Assembly (NCBI GenBank): GCA_035582835.1
Contig: JAYKAV010000966.1
Coordinates: 188,627 to 252,626, forward strand
From: Phoebastria nigripes
Taxonomy: Eukaryota; Chordata; Aves; Procellariiformes; Diomedeidae
DNA: 64,000 bases
Reading direction: 5' to 3'
Numbering within the stretch: the stretch's first letter is position 1; every line of letters begins with the position of its first letter. This document shows, piece by piece, positions 48,830 through 62,500 of this stretch. Under the pieces are notes generated by a model. That model searched no databases. It worked only from the letters and a program-made list of their open reading frames with translations, and was not told where the DNA came from. The position numbers and the translations under genes are program-made.

Positions 48830-49357
48830 TGTTGTGGTTTAACCTGGCCGGCAGCCAAACACCACACAGCCGCTCGCTCACTCCCCCCTCCCCTCAGTGG
48901 GATGGGGGAGAGAATCGAAAAAAAAAAAAAAAGTAAAATTTGTGGATTGAGATAAAGAAAGTTTAATAAAACGGAAAAGGAAGGGAAAATAATGATGATA
49001 ATAATAATAATGATAGAATATACAAAATGAGTGATGCACAATGCAATTGCTCACCACCCGCTGAGCGATACCCAAGCCGCGATCGCTACTTCCTGGACCA
49101 CGCCTCCTACTTATATATTGAGCATGACGTCACATGGTATGGAATACCCCATTGGCCAGTTGGGCTAGCTGTCCAGGCTATGCTCCCTCCCAGCTTCTTG
49201 TGCACCTGGCAGAGCATGGGAAGCTGAAAAGTCCTTGACTAGCAGACTACCTAGCAACAACTAAAAACATCATTGTGTTATCAACATGCTTTTCATACTA
49301 AATCCAAAACACAGCACTAGGAAGAAAATTAACTCTATCCCAGCCGAAACCAGGACA
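48830..49357 (-). mobile_element. Solo LTR of an avian endogenous retrovirus (5-bp target duplication; likely ERVL-type)
   Basis: A 528-bp element beginning TGTTGTGGTTTAACC and ending ACCAGGACA on the plus strand, bounded by exact GATCT duplications. I recognise it as a common avian LTR. TG...CA ends and a 5-bp duplication are standard for integrated LTRs, and 5 bp fits ERVL-type families (inference). Regulatory signals read on the minus strand in the right order: CCAAT (49155-49151), a palindromic CRE TGACGTCA (49132-49125), TATATAA (49117-49111) and ATTAAA (48967-48962). The LTR is therefore oriented minus, the same direction as GRM8. It includes an A15-type run (minus-strand T) near 48919-48933 and a TAA-rich repeat at about 48992-49018. 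No internal retroviral sequence or second LTR is present, so it arose by LTR-LTR recombination. Confidence 0.93.
49111..49155 (-). promoter_or_regulatory. LTR core promoter: CCAAT box, CRE, TATA box
   Basis: On the minus strand CCAAT is followed 18 nt later by the perfect palindrome TGACGTCA and 7 nt after that by TATATAA. This compact arrangement is typical of an LTR U3 promoter and appears undamaged. Transcription would start around 49080-49090 and run toward the GRM8 exon 40 kb away. Activity is inferred from sequence only. Confidence 0.7.
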
Positions 49358-49362
49358 GATCT
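49358..49362. repeat. Target-site duplication, right copy (GATCT)
   Basis: Five bases immediately after the CA end of the LTR, identical to 48825-48829. Confidence 0.85.
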
Positions 49363-52300
49363 AAACCACATTTGTAGGTTTTTCACAGGGATGACAGGTC
49401 AGTGATTTCCTCTGGCGCTAAAAGGTGGCCATTACCTTTTACAGTTTAGTAATTTTCAAGATTCAGAGTCTGCATTCATCTAATTCAAAGAACAGGCACA
49501 CACCAATGAGAATCTCTAAACATTTCTGCATTCCTGCTAAGATCTCTTTCTGTGACTTTGCATACAGTTAAGTTTATTCCTATCCATATAAAAGCCTGAT
49601 GGTTGTATTTCTGCACAGTAAAACCCAAATAAATACTGAGAGTCATAAAGACTTCCTTTATTTCTTTAGGCAGTGCACTAAAGCAGTGCAGAAGAGGCTA
49701 ATAGGTTCTGCAAAGCCATTGCTTTTTGCCCTTGTACAAGTGAGCAGGACAGGATAGAGAGTGACTGAAAAATTATTGTGACAGCCTCTCAGCTGGCCAT
49801 AACTCTGAAGTTGGAACCACTGTACTCTTCCCTTAAAAGTGACCAAAGACACTAAAATGGCTTGCAGCATCAATGATTTATTAAAACACACACTGAAACA
49901 AGTGACTTTTACATGTACAGTTAAATGTAATACGGTGAGACGGAGTAAAATAAAAGGGTTTGCAAACAAATCTTCTCCTTATTCACTGTACCTCATAGAG
50001 TAGGTCCTTCCATTCTTGTTTTCTAGGTCAGCAATTTTTAGCAGCTTCCTGGACTCCAACAAATTCACTATGGTCTGCTCGCGATCCCCATCAAGATTCC
50101 CTTTCCTGCAGGGAGGTTTCCTCGAGACCTACTGCAGATTTTCTGCCAGCTCCGTGCTTATCTCAGGAGTCTCCCAGCCTGCACTCGTGCAGCAGCATCC
50201 CCGCTCGTGGCATTTATCGCTCCCCATCTGTCCTATCTCACACACCAGAATCCCCTCCCCCATAACCATGCCCAGTGTCCCCAGGGAAAGAGCAATTTCC
50301 CCCCTTTCCTGCTGGTACCATGATACCAGTACTGTAGCAGCCTGAGTATTGCCAACAGGCAGCCTTCCTGCCTGCTGCTCAGCCATATTCTTTTAACACA
50401 TATAATAGAGTGAGTGATAAATGGTACAACAGGTGCCACTTATCACAGTTATTTCCAGTGACTGATCTGGCCTGTGTGCAGTTAGTACACAGTTGCATGA
50501 CAAGCTATCATACTTATTATTTTGAAAATCAACATGTCATTGACTCCTTCTGGGGTGGACGGAGGGGACAGCCACATTAAGACTGACTACAGGAACCCAG
50601 CCACAGCAGCAATCTTGTCCAAAGAGCAATCACCTGTTCTTTTTAAGTTTCCAAGGACACTGCAGGGCAAAACAGGTTGGAAATCCCTGTTTCTCTGAGG
50701 CAAGGAGGACATTGCTGTTCAGATGATTTGATCAACACTTTTCTGTTGCAAGCGAATGACTTCGGGCAGCCTCAGAGTTGGACTCCTGTAGGAACAGAAA
50801 CTCCTCTTTCAAGGACATAAGAATCTAATTTACCTTGTGCAAATAGAAGTGCCCTGTTTTGCAAGCACCAGGAAATGCTCTATCACAAAGAGGCAAGGTG
50901 CTATCAGTCACTGGTATCTTCACTCTCAAAGAAGCAGGGTTTCTCTTGACTCAGAAACATGAAGGTACTGGGGGAGATGGGGGCTGTCACTTGAAGCATT
51001 GCTTGTATCAGCACACTGGAGATGCCATGAGAAATTTAAACCAGCTACACTTTATGCTTTTCCAAAGTAGCAAAAAGAGAGCAACAAAGATCATGACCTA
51101 CACCACCTCTATCTCTCCCTAACAGCACCAGAGCAGTCCAAGATCACATCATCCATTACTGCCAGCTACCCTGCAAACGAGGTGAGGACGACAACTACAC
51201 TATTGGAATGCGCTAGGCTGATACAAAAAATTAGTTGCACTTATTTTCCTCTTAAACCAATTGGTATTTTGTGCTGAAGGTTATTTTGCTGGATATTCTT
51301 TTAAGGAGCTGATGGCTTTTTAAAATTGCTTTGAATTTAAATATTTGTTTTACGATGAGAACTTTTATCATTAAAAAAAAAAATAGCTTTACTTGCTTTT
51401 TTAAGCCCAGTTACATTTTTTTCCCCTTAAGCTGCTTGGCTCTTTTGTGCTCCTATATGACTGGAAAGAGGAGTATTTTTGGAAAGGTTGCTTTTTATAT
51501 TATTCTTTATTACTTACCCTAGTCTCTTAATCTTTTTTGGATATGTTTGGGTGTTCTTTTCATCTGCAGGTTTATTTATTTTTTTCCCTGTACAATATGT
51601 TCTGTACTTCCAGACCTGCTAGATACTAATTTTACTTAATTATCTCTCCTTAAGAGTTCACCGTCTTAAAATTATCCCTCCTTAAAATTTGCTACTATAT
51701 GTTGCAGACTCTGGGCTTTTCACAAAATACATTAAAAATATTCATCACAGTCTCCCTTTCTCTCTCAAAATCAAATTGCCCTTAAAAAAAGGCAAAAAGA
51801 AGACTTAATATTTCATTTATAAATGGAAGGGAATAAAAGACATTTAATAATGTGCTAATAGATAGCACATATTTTTAATTAAATTGTAATAATGGAAAAA
51901 AACATAGTATTTTCATATTAGAGATGGAATTGCAAATCTTATTTATGTATCAGTTGCCAGATTAACTGAGCAATTTCAGAAAAAGCTTAAAATTTTAATA
52001 TAGAGGGTATATTTCATTTTAGTGAATATTTGTGTATGAGAAGATTAAGAAGAGTGATATAACATGGAAATGAAGCTTTGTGTTTGCAGTCCAGAGATTG
52101 TCAATGTAGTCATCATAGGTGAAATTTGCACAAATGGAGATGTCCCACATAAAGACCCCCATACCTTTTTAGCTATTTACCTTCTAAATTTCCATGGAGC
52201 TATAAAGGTGGTGTCCAAGAACCAGCTCTGTGCTGCAGCCTGGTACTCTGGCTGCATCAAGGGGGTCCCACCCTGGACACCCAGATGTCTACGACAGGAG

Positions 52301-55300
52301 CAGGTATGAGACACAAGAGATCGCAGCATCCTGACCTATTTTGTTCCTGACACAAATTGACACCTAGCAAGTGAGAAACAGTGTTTTTTTCCCCCTAGAA
52401 AATGAGACAGAAATGCATCTGCAATCCTATCCCTGGTCTCTGTCCTTGCAACAGTTTGTTCCATAAAGATGCATTACACTTACGTTTTTACTGGCACTCA
52501 TAAGTTGCATCCATCCTGAACATATATTCCTTGTTTGACAGCTGTGTAAAGCACCTCTGGACAATGATTTTTGTTATATTTCTGGAGGTATTTGTCTGTC
52601 TTTATAAGACATAAAGGCATCTAGACAGAGTGATTCTGCCCACCTTGGGCAGAACGCTAGCAGTTTCCTTTCACTTCAGACCCATTCACACCATCATTAT
52701 GTACATTTTGGGTCACTCAGAGGTTCAGATCCTTAAAGTCCACCTAAAAACACTGCTTAGGAGGTCTTGCTCACAGTCCCTAATACTTCATGAAAATCAA
52801 GGTTATTAAAATTCTCCACCTTCTTGTTATTCACAATTGTCATTATTCCTAACAGCTTTTAAAATGAACCCAGAATGAACCATGGACTTTCCAAATACCA
52901 AAAATTATAGTCTCTATTCCAAAGGTAACACATCTCATTTCTTTAAGGTCTCAAGCCCAAAATATTTCCTATCAATAGCATTTGGTTCAACCTGGAGTTG
53001 AAATTATCAATTCCATTCATGGGTCACACTTTATAATTATCTTCTCTCTCTCAGATCTTATTCATCAGACAAACCAGCTATAACAGACTTTACAAAAGGC
53101 TTTATTTTGCCTGGATTTGCACATAAATACTGTGTTTGTATTTACTTCAGATACAAATGGTGCCACCTGCTCCTCTTAGTACCCTGACATTTGGTGCTAA
53201 TTAGATGGACTTGCATTATCAACAGCAAAGTAATACCGCTCTGCAGCAGGCACGGTTACCATGGATCCTAATGCACTCGGCATTCCACAGGAAATTTAGC
53301 AGAGCATAAGAAATAAATTTATTCCTGTGTGAACCTGCACCAGTTCTGTGACACTATTAAGGTACATCCTCAAAGTCTGCTAAATCCAAGGGTAAATACC
53401 ATTATTATTTCTAAACTTTTATTAATGCCTTTTACCATTGAGTCACCACGGAGGTGAAACAAAATTGCAAGTCGATTTTAAACACCCTGACAGTGCTAAT
53501 GGAAACAAGTCATGCATTCAAGCTGTAAAGGAGAATGAGTCTCAACTGGGGATCAGTTGCCACAAAAAAGACTACTGGCATCTGTAAGTGAGAACAGTCA
53601 AAACAATTCATACTTGTAAGACTGTCACACTGAATAGTTGCTGTGAAAACTTACGCTATTTGTTCCTTTTCAAGCCTACTTGAATGCACCTAACTATTAT
53701 ACTCTGATTATAAGACCTAACAAACATGGGCTAATCCAAAAGTTGCTTCTACAGAGTGATCTGACATAGTTCAATAAACTCTAGAGATCAGATTAAATGA
53801 GAAGGAGGAGGAATGGATTATGGTGAGAGCAGAAGGTGAAGAAAAGAAGCTAGTAACAGAGAAATAAAACCATTAAATAAGAAGGCAATATAAAAATAAA
53901 ATTCTTTCCTTTCTCCCTTCCTTACAGTGAAATGCATATAACACTATAATTCTTCCCATCTGTTCTAGGGTCCAACCACTCCATANTTTACAGTTGAGAT
54001 AAATTAGCATTTTCTGCTTCAGGTATCAGCCTCAGCCATTGTTTGGGGTCCCTCCTTTGCTGTCAGAATTATCTGCATTTCTGTCCTGTACACATCTTCG
54101 AGTGCCATGGAGCCAGACTTCTATGAGCTTTAAGATTCTTTCAGAGTTGTACCCAGCCTCTCACACCTCAGAAAGGAAAAGTTCAGCATTATAAATTGCG
54201 TCTCCTGTGTTCTCTGAATGGGCTTTTTTAACAAACTACCAAAGGCAAGTTTGAAACATTATAGCCTTCCCCTCGCTATTAGAATGATTTGCATTGAGCA
54301 ACACACTGTGATCAAGGGAAAATCAGGGAGAGGTCCACTCCCCAAAGCTGAAAGCATCATAGCACAATGCTAGGAAGCATGCGGTATGATACACAACCTC
54401 ACCAGGCTCAGGCTGCTACCTCCATGCGAGTCCTCTAGGTTTCCTCACGATTTAATTCTAGTTAAAATATTTAACCTTTAAAAGATGAAATTCATTTGAG
54501 AATCACCTCATTAAGCTCAGTTTATGTAAAAGTGACATAGCCCAAGGGTAGTGGAAGACGACAGGCCAGACAGCATCTACAGATATAAAACCTTTTTACG
54601 GGGTATCACGGATCTACTGACCAGGAAGTTACAATTAATATACCACTGCATGCAACAGATAAGTAATCAAGCAGGTAGACAACACAGGATTTGGGGCAGG
54701 ATAGAAGTAACATTTCCTCTCCTTTTTTTTCCTCTCTTTTTTGGCAGGTACGAATGGACAATGGACCCAGGTTTGTACAGCACAGTTCTATTCACAAGCA
54801 ATCACATTGAGAATCAAAATCACACCCTAAAATATTACCAATCTGTCTATATTTGAATTAGCAATCAGTTTCTAATTGTGGGGAAATTTCTGTACCTAAA
54901 TTATCAATAACCAAAGTGACAGTGAAACCACAGTGTATGAAAACAATGCACGCTTTTGAAACAGGAATTCTCGAAGTTTGCACATGGCCTAACAAAAAGT
55001 AAAATGTCCACTGCTCTGACTGGAGACTTTGCTTTGCTTGGAGCCCTGAAGACTGTTCAGCTTTCACAGTCACTAGATGCTTCCCCTCCACCAGAGCCTG
55101 CCAGCTGACGTAATTTCACAGCTGAGATGAAATCTGTGTCCACGTAGCTGGGTGCATTCTTACCCTGGGTGGCTCATGAAAAACCAAGAATTTGTCTGTT
55201 GTACAGCATGAATACTGAAGAGGAAAGAGAGAGCTGCTCTAACGCCTGGCCAAGAAAAGTTTATCCACCAGTAAGAGGGGGTTGGTTTTTCTAAATATCA

Positions 55301-56567
55301 GAACAATACAATAGTCCCCACAAATAAGGAAGAACATTAGAAGAAATCTTCTGAACAAGAAAAGCTTGTGTTAAAGATAAGATTTCCACAATTATCAATG
55401 TACTTGGAATTAAAAACAAAGAAAACCACAGCTTTCTTGAACAATAACTCGTCGTGAACCAGATCTACTTCATTTCTAATGTCATGATACTGCCAAAACT
55501 TAGTCTTTCAAAAAAGCTGAGTAACATGTCCCTGTGATACATGTGCAGTAACTTGTTAAAATTTTCATCCTAATCTTTTCAGGGGGTCATAGGCCAGGAT
55601 AAGAGAAGAGACGTGAATGCTGCAATTTTTGGAAATAAGCTTTAAATAAAAAAAGTTCTATAAGAGCATCAGATTTGCATTCTCCAGAGATCTTCAACCT
55701 CTTGTAGTTATCGACATAGCTGGGTTTCAGGAAATATATAAATGTTAAGTGGTGAGTATACCCAGCTCCCACCTGACATTCTACTTCTACAATCACATCT
55801 TTGATTTTGAGGAAGAGATGAAATGGATAACTTAGATATTCTCTTCTGAAAAATAGCCCCATAGAAAGATAAATCCATTGTCCAGAGACATGGAAAATCG
55901 CTAGACATCAATGTCAACATTTTTATCTGTGTGATTCATCATAATCAGCATGTCATTTATACACACTGTCATTATTGTCTCCATCAACTATGTGCCTGAT
56001 AAACGTTTGCACAGGTAGCTGTTCACATATGTACTGTATACAATAAATTATTATACACTGCTCTGATAAAAGTTATTTTTTCTGGGTCCCAAATCATACT
56101 TTTTTTCTCATCTTAAACTATAGACTTATGGGGAGGCTTTGTTACAGAGTTACATTTCATTAGAGAATGTATTTCTATCACAACAAAAATACTTTCTAAA
56201 AAACTTACTCACCAACATTTTGGTTTCCAGGGAAAACAACACAGAAAATCGGCACTATGTTGAAAATATGACTGTTGCATTTTAGAACTGAACCAGTTTG
56301 AAACTTTTGGTTACATGCATTTGATTTTTATGTTAGATAACACACTATAGTATTTTCATTGAAGAAGAATTAGGTTTAATTCTCTTTTGCTTTTAATTTT
56401 AAAATGGTCTGGTTTAATTTCAATTCCAAATGTCAAAATCCTTTTTGAAATAGAAGACTGATCTTCTTTGCAATTCTGCTTCTGAAGAGGATTTCCTGAA
56501 TAATAAATAAGGAATAAAGGTTTTGACCCTTATTGTATTTTTTCCCACTTTCTGAAATTGGTCCTGA
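49363..56567. other. Intronic DNA, no gene recognised; moderately GC-rich patch at 50.1-50.4 kb
   Basis: AT-rich apart from a C-rich patch at about 50080-50390, where chance open frames overlap on both strands (50016-50345 +, 50129-50386 -). None shows a domain. A 9-bp perfect hairpin lies at 52634-52654, and an ambiguous base at 53986. I recognise no transposon. Confidence 0.5.
52634..52654. repeat. Perfect 9-bp inverted repeat, 3-nt loop
   Basis: TTCTGCCCA, loop CCT, TGGGCAGAA. A stable short hairpin in either transcript direction. No terminator or RNA-gene context applies in this setting. Confidence 0.85.
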
Positions 56568-59500
56568 ATGTATAACAGCAGTCATTGGAAGTGCTCCGCT
56601 TTCCTGAACAGTTCAAATATATCATCTGAGATTAGGAACGAGGGAGAGGGGACTGGGAACAGTTCCCCTGTGGCCTGCCAGTGCATGTCAACACCAAGAG
56701 GTCCAGCCCCAAGTCCCGGCTCCCACAGCTTCAGCTCCCCTTTCTCCAGGCAGCCTGCTCTGACTCTTAATAACTCCCTCAGCCCTTCTCCACCTCCCGC
56801 TCAGAGTTTCTATGCTGAACTGAAGATCAGTAACACAAAGATTAGAGGGAGGAGAGGGGAGTGGGAAAGGCAAAATATTTTGCTCCAAAAGCATCCTCTG
56901 TGGACTTGCATACAGATTAGGGATGACAATGGAATTAAGGTAGAGGGAAAGGAGATTTTATATAGGAGAATAAATGCATACCAAGACACATACACATGCA
57001 TGCTGTACACAGTAGTAATATTTAAAAATGGAACGCCCCGGAAAGTAGAACTGTATGGATGTCAGAAACCAAGAAATAGGGTTATATCATCATCCTTTGA
57101 TCAGAAAATGAATCACATACAAAATTGAAGAACAGAAAATATGACCAGTGAAAAGTATTAATAATGCAGTTTTTCAAATAACCACCTACTCTCTAGGGAG
57201 GTATCACAAGAGGGCAAAGTACAGGCACTTAAAATTATTATTTCTCTGTGGAACTGGCTATGGAATATTTTTACATGTGTAGAAAACATATTTAAGACAT
57301 GCTGCATGTTGCCATAATCATTCTTAAGTCCTTTCAGCTGTGAAACGCTACTGAACTCAGTGCAGTCCTGCACAGATGCGTAAGTGGGCCCCATACAGCC
57401 TACCTTGCAGGATATTTCTAAATATTGCACAGCAAATTGTTTGAAGGCATAATAACACCTGAAATGCTTGATCATAATGTAATTAAGTTCCTCACCCTTA
57501 AATGAGAACTAATTTAAACTAGCATTCAAAGCTGCATTTAAAAAAGGAGGACTTTGGAAAACAAAAAACCTAGTCAAAAACATGTTAATAAAGGAATTAA
57601 TGTACTGAGCAATAGCAAAATGTACATAGTATTATAAAAGAGTTACTAAGGACTTGAATGCCATGAACCAACTGTCTAGGAATGAGAAATGATATCAGAC
57701 CAGGTGCAGAATTAACACTGTATATTAAAGAACAGATGAGGCAACAAGTTAAAATTTAACCTTATCAACAAATGTCACAGAATTGAACTCCTTGAGTGAT
57801 CAGAAAGAGTGAGAGGATGATGTTTTTGGCCACTCAGCCACGATAGCAGCAAGGGAAATTAAATGCTACAGAAAGTTATAGAGACTGAAGAAGCAGAAAA
57901 CATGATCATTGGAAATTTCAGATAGCCACATTTCAGGCAGGTAAATATCATAATGAAGCATCAGCCAGAGATACTGTAAATGACCAACATGAACAACAAG
58001 CAGAGAACCCCAAGAAGAGAAAGGATGTTGTTGGGTTTTATCTGGAAGAGTGTACCAGACCCAATTCTGGATAGGAATACAAGTGAGCGCCTTTGTCATC
58101 ACGACCAAAATATGCTCAGATACACCTTTCTAAAAAAGAAGAAAAATAAATAAATAAACCAAGAAAAAATGAATATCGGAATGTTGATTTTTTTTTTTTT
58201 TTTAAAGGAGCACTACAAAAAGGCAAGGAAGGTGGTAAAAGCACCATCCAAATTCTAAAAGCACATTTTCTTTTTCTTAATGTCACATATATAACTGAAA
58301 ATAAACATATAGCCCTTATCTTAGAGGCTCTAAAAGCAAAATCCAGCATAATCCAATAACACAGCGAAGGAGGCTGCAAGAAATTTTAGTGCTTTTTTTC
58401 AGAAGAGTGATTCATGCTAAAATGAGGAAAACAAAAAGCATAAACTGTGGAAAATAGAACCATGTAACAGAAGACCAAAAGAGATTTCAAGGAGCAATAC
58501 GCACTGCAGTTCCTTCCCACATACAATTTTCGTTTCATCAATACTAGAGAATTTTAGAATTTAGTATTGCTGAGGACAAATTCTTGGTTGATTACCCTTT
58601 TCATAGGATGTTCAAACTTCTTGTCTCAATTTCAAGGTTCTGTGCAACCTGTCTATAAATCTCTGCTTATTTTCATCCTACTTTTAAGATCTAAAACTCT
58701 TGTCTTCTGAAGTGAAAAGCAATGTAGCTTCCCTTCTGATCATTCCTTTAAAGCTTTTCTTATCCTACTCAGCCTTTGATTACTGACCTCTCTGTGATTT
58801 CCACACAAAAATCAAGTTATTACTCTCATTTGGGAGGCCATATCCTCTCAAATCTCATACCTCTTCATGTCAATAAAGCAACACTCATGTACAGCATTGA
58901 AGATTTGGCCATTATACATCCTTTGTATTTTATCTCTGTGCAACTAAGTTGCAAAATCTTTGGTCTCGTGTTCCAAACCCTGTTTTCTTTATTATCATCA
59001 TAAATTACACAAAATACAATTTTACAGAGGAATTAGTGAAAACAGTTCAGATAAGATGGAAAGTGACCTTCATACTCATACAAAATTCAACCCAAATCTT
59101 ATGCAGACCTGAAAGTCTGATACTGCAGCTTGCAAAGGTATGGGTCAATCAGAGCCTGTGTAAAGGAACAATGTTTAACAGAGAGTGCCAGGAAAGTTTT
59201 ACCATGAAGGCTGATATCCAGGCCATAGGATATGGACTTTTCTGCTGAAAAAAGTGCAGAAGCTACAGTATAGTATGTAGATTTATTTGCCCTTTTTCCT
59301 GGAAGCTGTCAGGTACCAATCTTTACATTCGACGCTATCCCACTGCACACAGAAATTGCAAATGTAAAAGACCTTTGCATACTCACTTTCAGTTCTGTTA
59401 GCTGACTTGAAGACTTGTACAATCTAATACAGCAAATTAATTCTTCTTCCTTTTATTATTTTTTCCTCTCTCCATTTTAAAACACTGCTGCAACTATGGA

Positions 59501-62500
59501 TTTCCCCTAAAATCCAGTGGAGAGGTATCAAAAGTTCATGAGCAAGTTTTTTCCTATTAAATTTCTACTCTAATTTTGCAGAAAAGTTAGAATGATATAT
59601 GTCCAGTCTAATTAAAAAATAAAAGCAATGAGTTCCAGGAATTAAATCCCTGAATGTGAGTGCTTTATCTATCAGTAAATAATCAGCGATTTATACAGCA
59701 AATTTAGCCTCCTTTTCTCTTCCCAAATTCTGTGAAACCATTTGTAATCATATATTTATTATTTATTTGGAATTACTAATTACAAAGTCAATGGCTAATT
59801 TGTGGTCTGTACATTTTTCTTTCTGGATAGTTTTTATCTAGAATTTGAGGAACGTTACACACTTTTAAGTAGGATGCAGAACATGACAGCCTTTTTGTCT
59901 CATAGTCATACTATTCAATTTTGCAAATTGCTTTTCCCTACTGTGGCCTTTTGGCAGATGCTAACATTTCTGTCCAAAAAGTTAAAAAGAAAAATCAATT
60001 ATTCCAGTGATCTATGCACATGGACTGTTTGTTATATTTTCAGATTTTATATGTAATATATCTTGCAAGAAGGTTCAGTGAATTGCAGAGCTTATTCAAT
60101 CACTCTCCAGGCCAACACTTGCAATGTTCCTAAAACCGCCACTTTTAGAGTCTCAGGTTCTTTTTCAAAATCTAACAGGAATAAAATGAATTTGTTTCTT
60201 GTTTGCCGTAGTTTCAAAAGTCACAGGAAGAGACAATTTAAAATGTCACCTTGAAGTGCTTCTGATGCTGGAAATTATTTGTTCATTTCAAGATGAGAGA
60301 ATAATTGTTGATCTGTCTGAGAGTCTCTGAAGGACTGCTCTTTCAAGGGTATGGCTCAGGAAAATGTCTACCAATAGTCGGAACTGAACACTAAGAGTGA
60401 AAAAACACCCTTCTTTTCTAAGCCAAACAATGCTTATGTGGCACTTAAATTCTACTGGACTCCTCTGAACAGGTTTATGACATGTGCAAATGCCAACTCG
60501 TTTTTCTTCCTCTTTGCTTGAAAGAAGACAACAGGAAAACAGTGTTAAAAAAAAAAATCTGAGAAATGCAATCTCTGGCCCAAAGAGTTTATACTTGAGC
60601 ACATGGGATGGTAGGGAACAGACAGGAAGCAAGGGAAACCTGAATGGCATGGTAGACCCTGGCCTCAGCACACCACCTGCCCCATGACTGCAGAGCTTTT
60701 GAAGGCATTTGGGTCTTATTATTTTGTGGCGTCAGGTGGAATACACATAGTGCATAGACCTTCCCTTTCACTATCTTGATATTTAACTAAGACAGTAACG
60801 AATCAACCAAGACCATCCTTGGCTGCCAAAAGTTCAGTAAAAGCTGAAGATACAGTAGAAAAACCCCACAACATTAATCAGCCGTTGTTTACTGATGCAG
60901 CTGAAGATACCAGTAATGGAAGCACACCTTATCCCACAGTATCACTTTAATAAATTGAAAGTAACTTATTTTCCACAGGGTACGTAGCATGTGAGATCAC
61001 AACACCAGCTGCTTTTGTCTCAGTGACAGATCACGTAGACTATGTAGATTCATGAAAGATTTTAAAGCCTTAATTGTCTGTCTCCTGGGATTATCTCATC
61101 ACAGAAGAAAAGGATCTTGGCCAGAATAATTAAATATTTCATTTTTAAACAAAGCCTAAATATAAACCTTAAACATAAACCTTTGTCAACAAGTACCTTC
61201 AAAATATTTTGTGTAATTTAACAGGATATTGCATCCTGAAAATCTATGGTATTATCAATAGGCAAATAGTCACATATTCAGATCTGAGGAATATTTGTTG
61301 ATAATCTATGTACAGAGGACTGCCATGTATTACCTTCCTTTTTGCTTCTGTCTGTGAAAGTACCTGTAAGGATGCTAAATGACCTCTAAACATTTAAGTA
61401 ATACAGTCATAATTAATATAAGCAAATACTGGAGTTATCACCAGGATCTTACATGAACTGGGAAGGCAGATTGCTTTGTTGAGAAGGCGGTGATCTGTGC
61501 AACCATGGAATGGGATTCATTTCCCTTGACTTGAGCAATCTAAAAGTAGGGTACCTCATCCAAATTAGTCATCTAGGTCTATTTGCCGTCCATAAAGAGA
61601 GATGGGCATCCTCACAGCGTAAGTCATACCAGTCTAAGCAGCTTACTGAGACATGTGGAGGTGGCCTGCCAGAAGTTAAAGAATTAAGTAAATCCTGTCT
61701 CATGAGCTCCACCCAAGGACAATCCTGCAAGCCNTGAACATGCACTAGTCCAGAGCTAGAATTTGGGTCAAAATCATTATGCCCAGCCATGCAGTTAAAC
61801 CAGTGTAAATTCAATGTAACAAATACACCTCTCCTCCCCTGTACGCTGATTTTAACACAAATTGGGGACACTTGTGCTTCTACCTGACCTTTCATAAGAA
61901 CCCTCCATACAAAAACACTATCTCAAATATGGGGTACAAATAATATTCTGGAAGTATTGAACTATAATTGGTACATTTAATGGATACACTTATCCATTAA
62001 AAGCCAAATTCTGACCTCCTTTTCTACACTGATTTATACTACAGCCCATTATGTATGGCCCACTGATTTTGCTGGGTCTATTTCTGCAATAAAATTCTAC
62101 TCAGTAGATTAAAAAGCATCTGCATCTGTTTACAGATGACCAATCTGAACTCCCTTCCACAAAAGGTGAGCAATTACTTATAAATCAGGGGCATTTCACA
62201 GGTGAATAATTATTCAGTGTATTGAAAATATTCATGATCTAAAAGCAGTCCACACTGAGCATTTTCCTTGCTGCTTCATGAAATTATGAAACCACTTAGT
62301 TTACCTATACTAATTATATTATAAAATTAATATAATTATTAAAAATATAGATTTACTTGGGGTATTGGTGGTATCTAACATCAGAATAAGTTGAAATTTT
62401 TTTAAATATCGAACATAATTAATCAGTAGAAAGATCACAATAGAAAGATTAAACAATTTCCCTTGTTTTACCATTTTCTTTTCCCTTGTGCCCAAATTTG

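Noticed and set aside
59714..59740. Minus-strand reading WFHRIWEE resembling a conserved mGluR exon motif (W-F-x-x-x-W-E-E)
   Set aside because: Only a few residues agree, the surrounding codons do not match, stops occur directly upstream, and no splice sites frame it. Chance.
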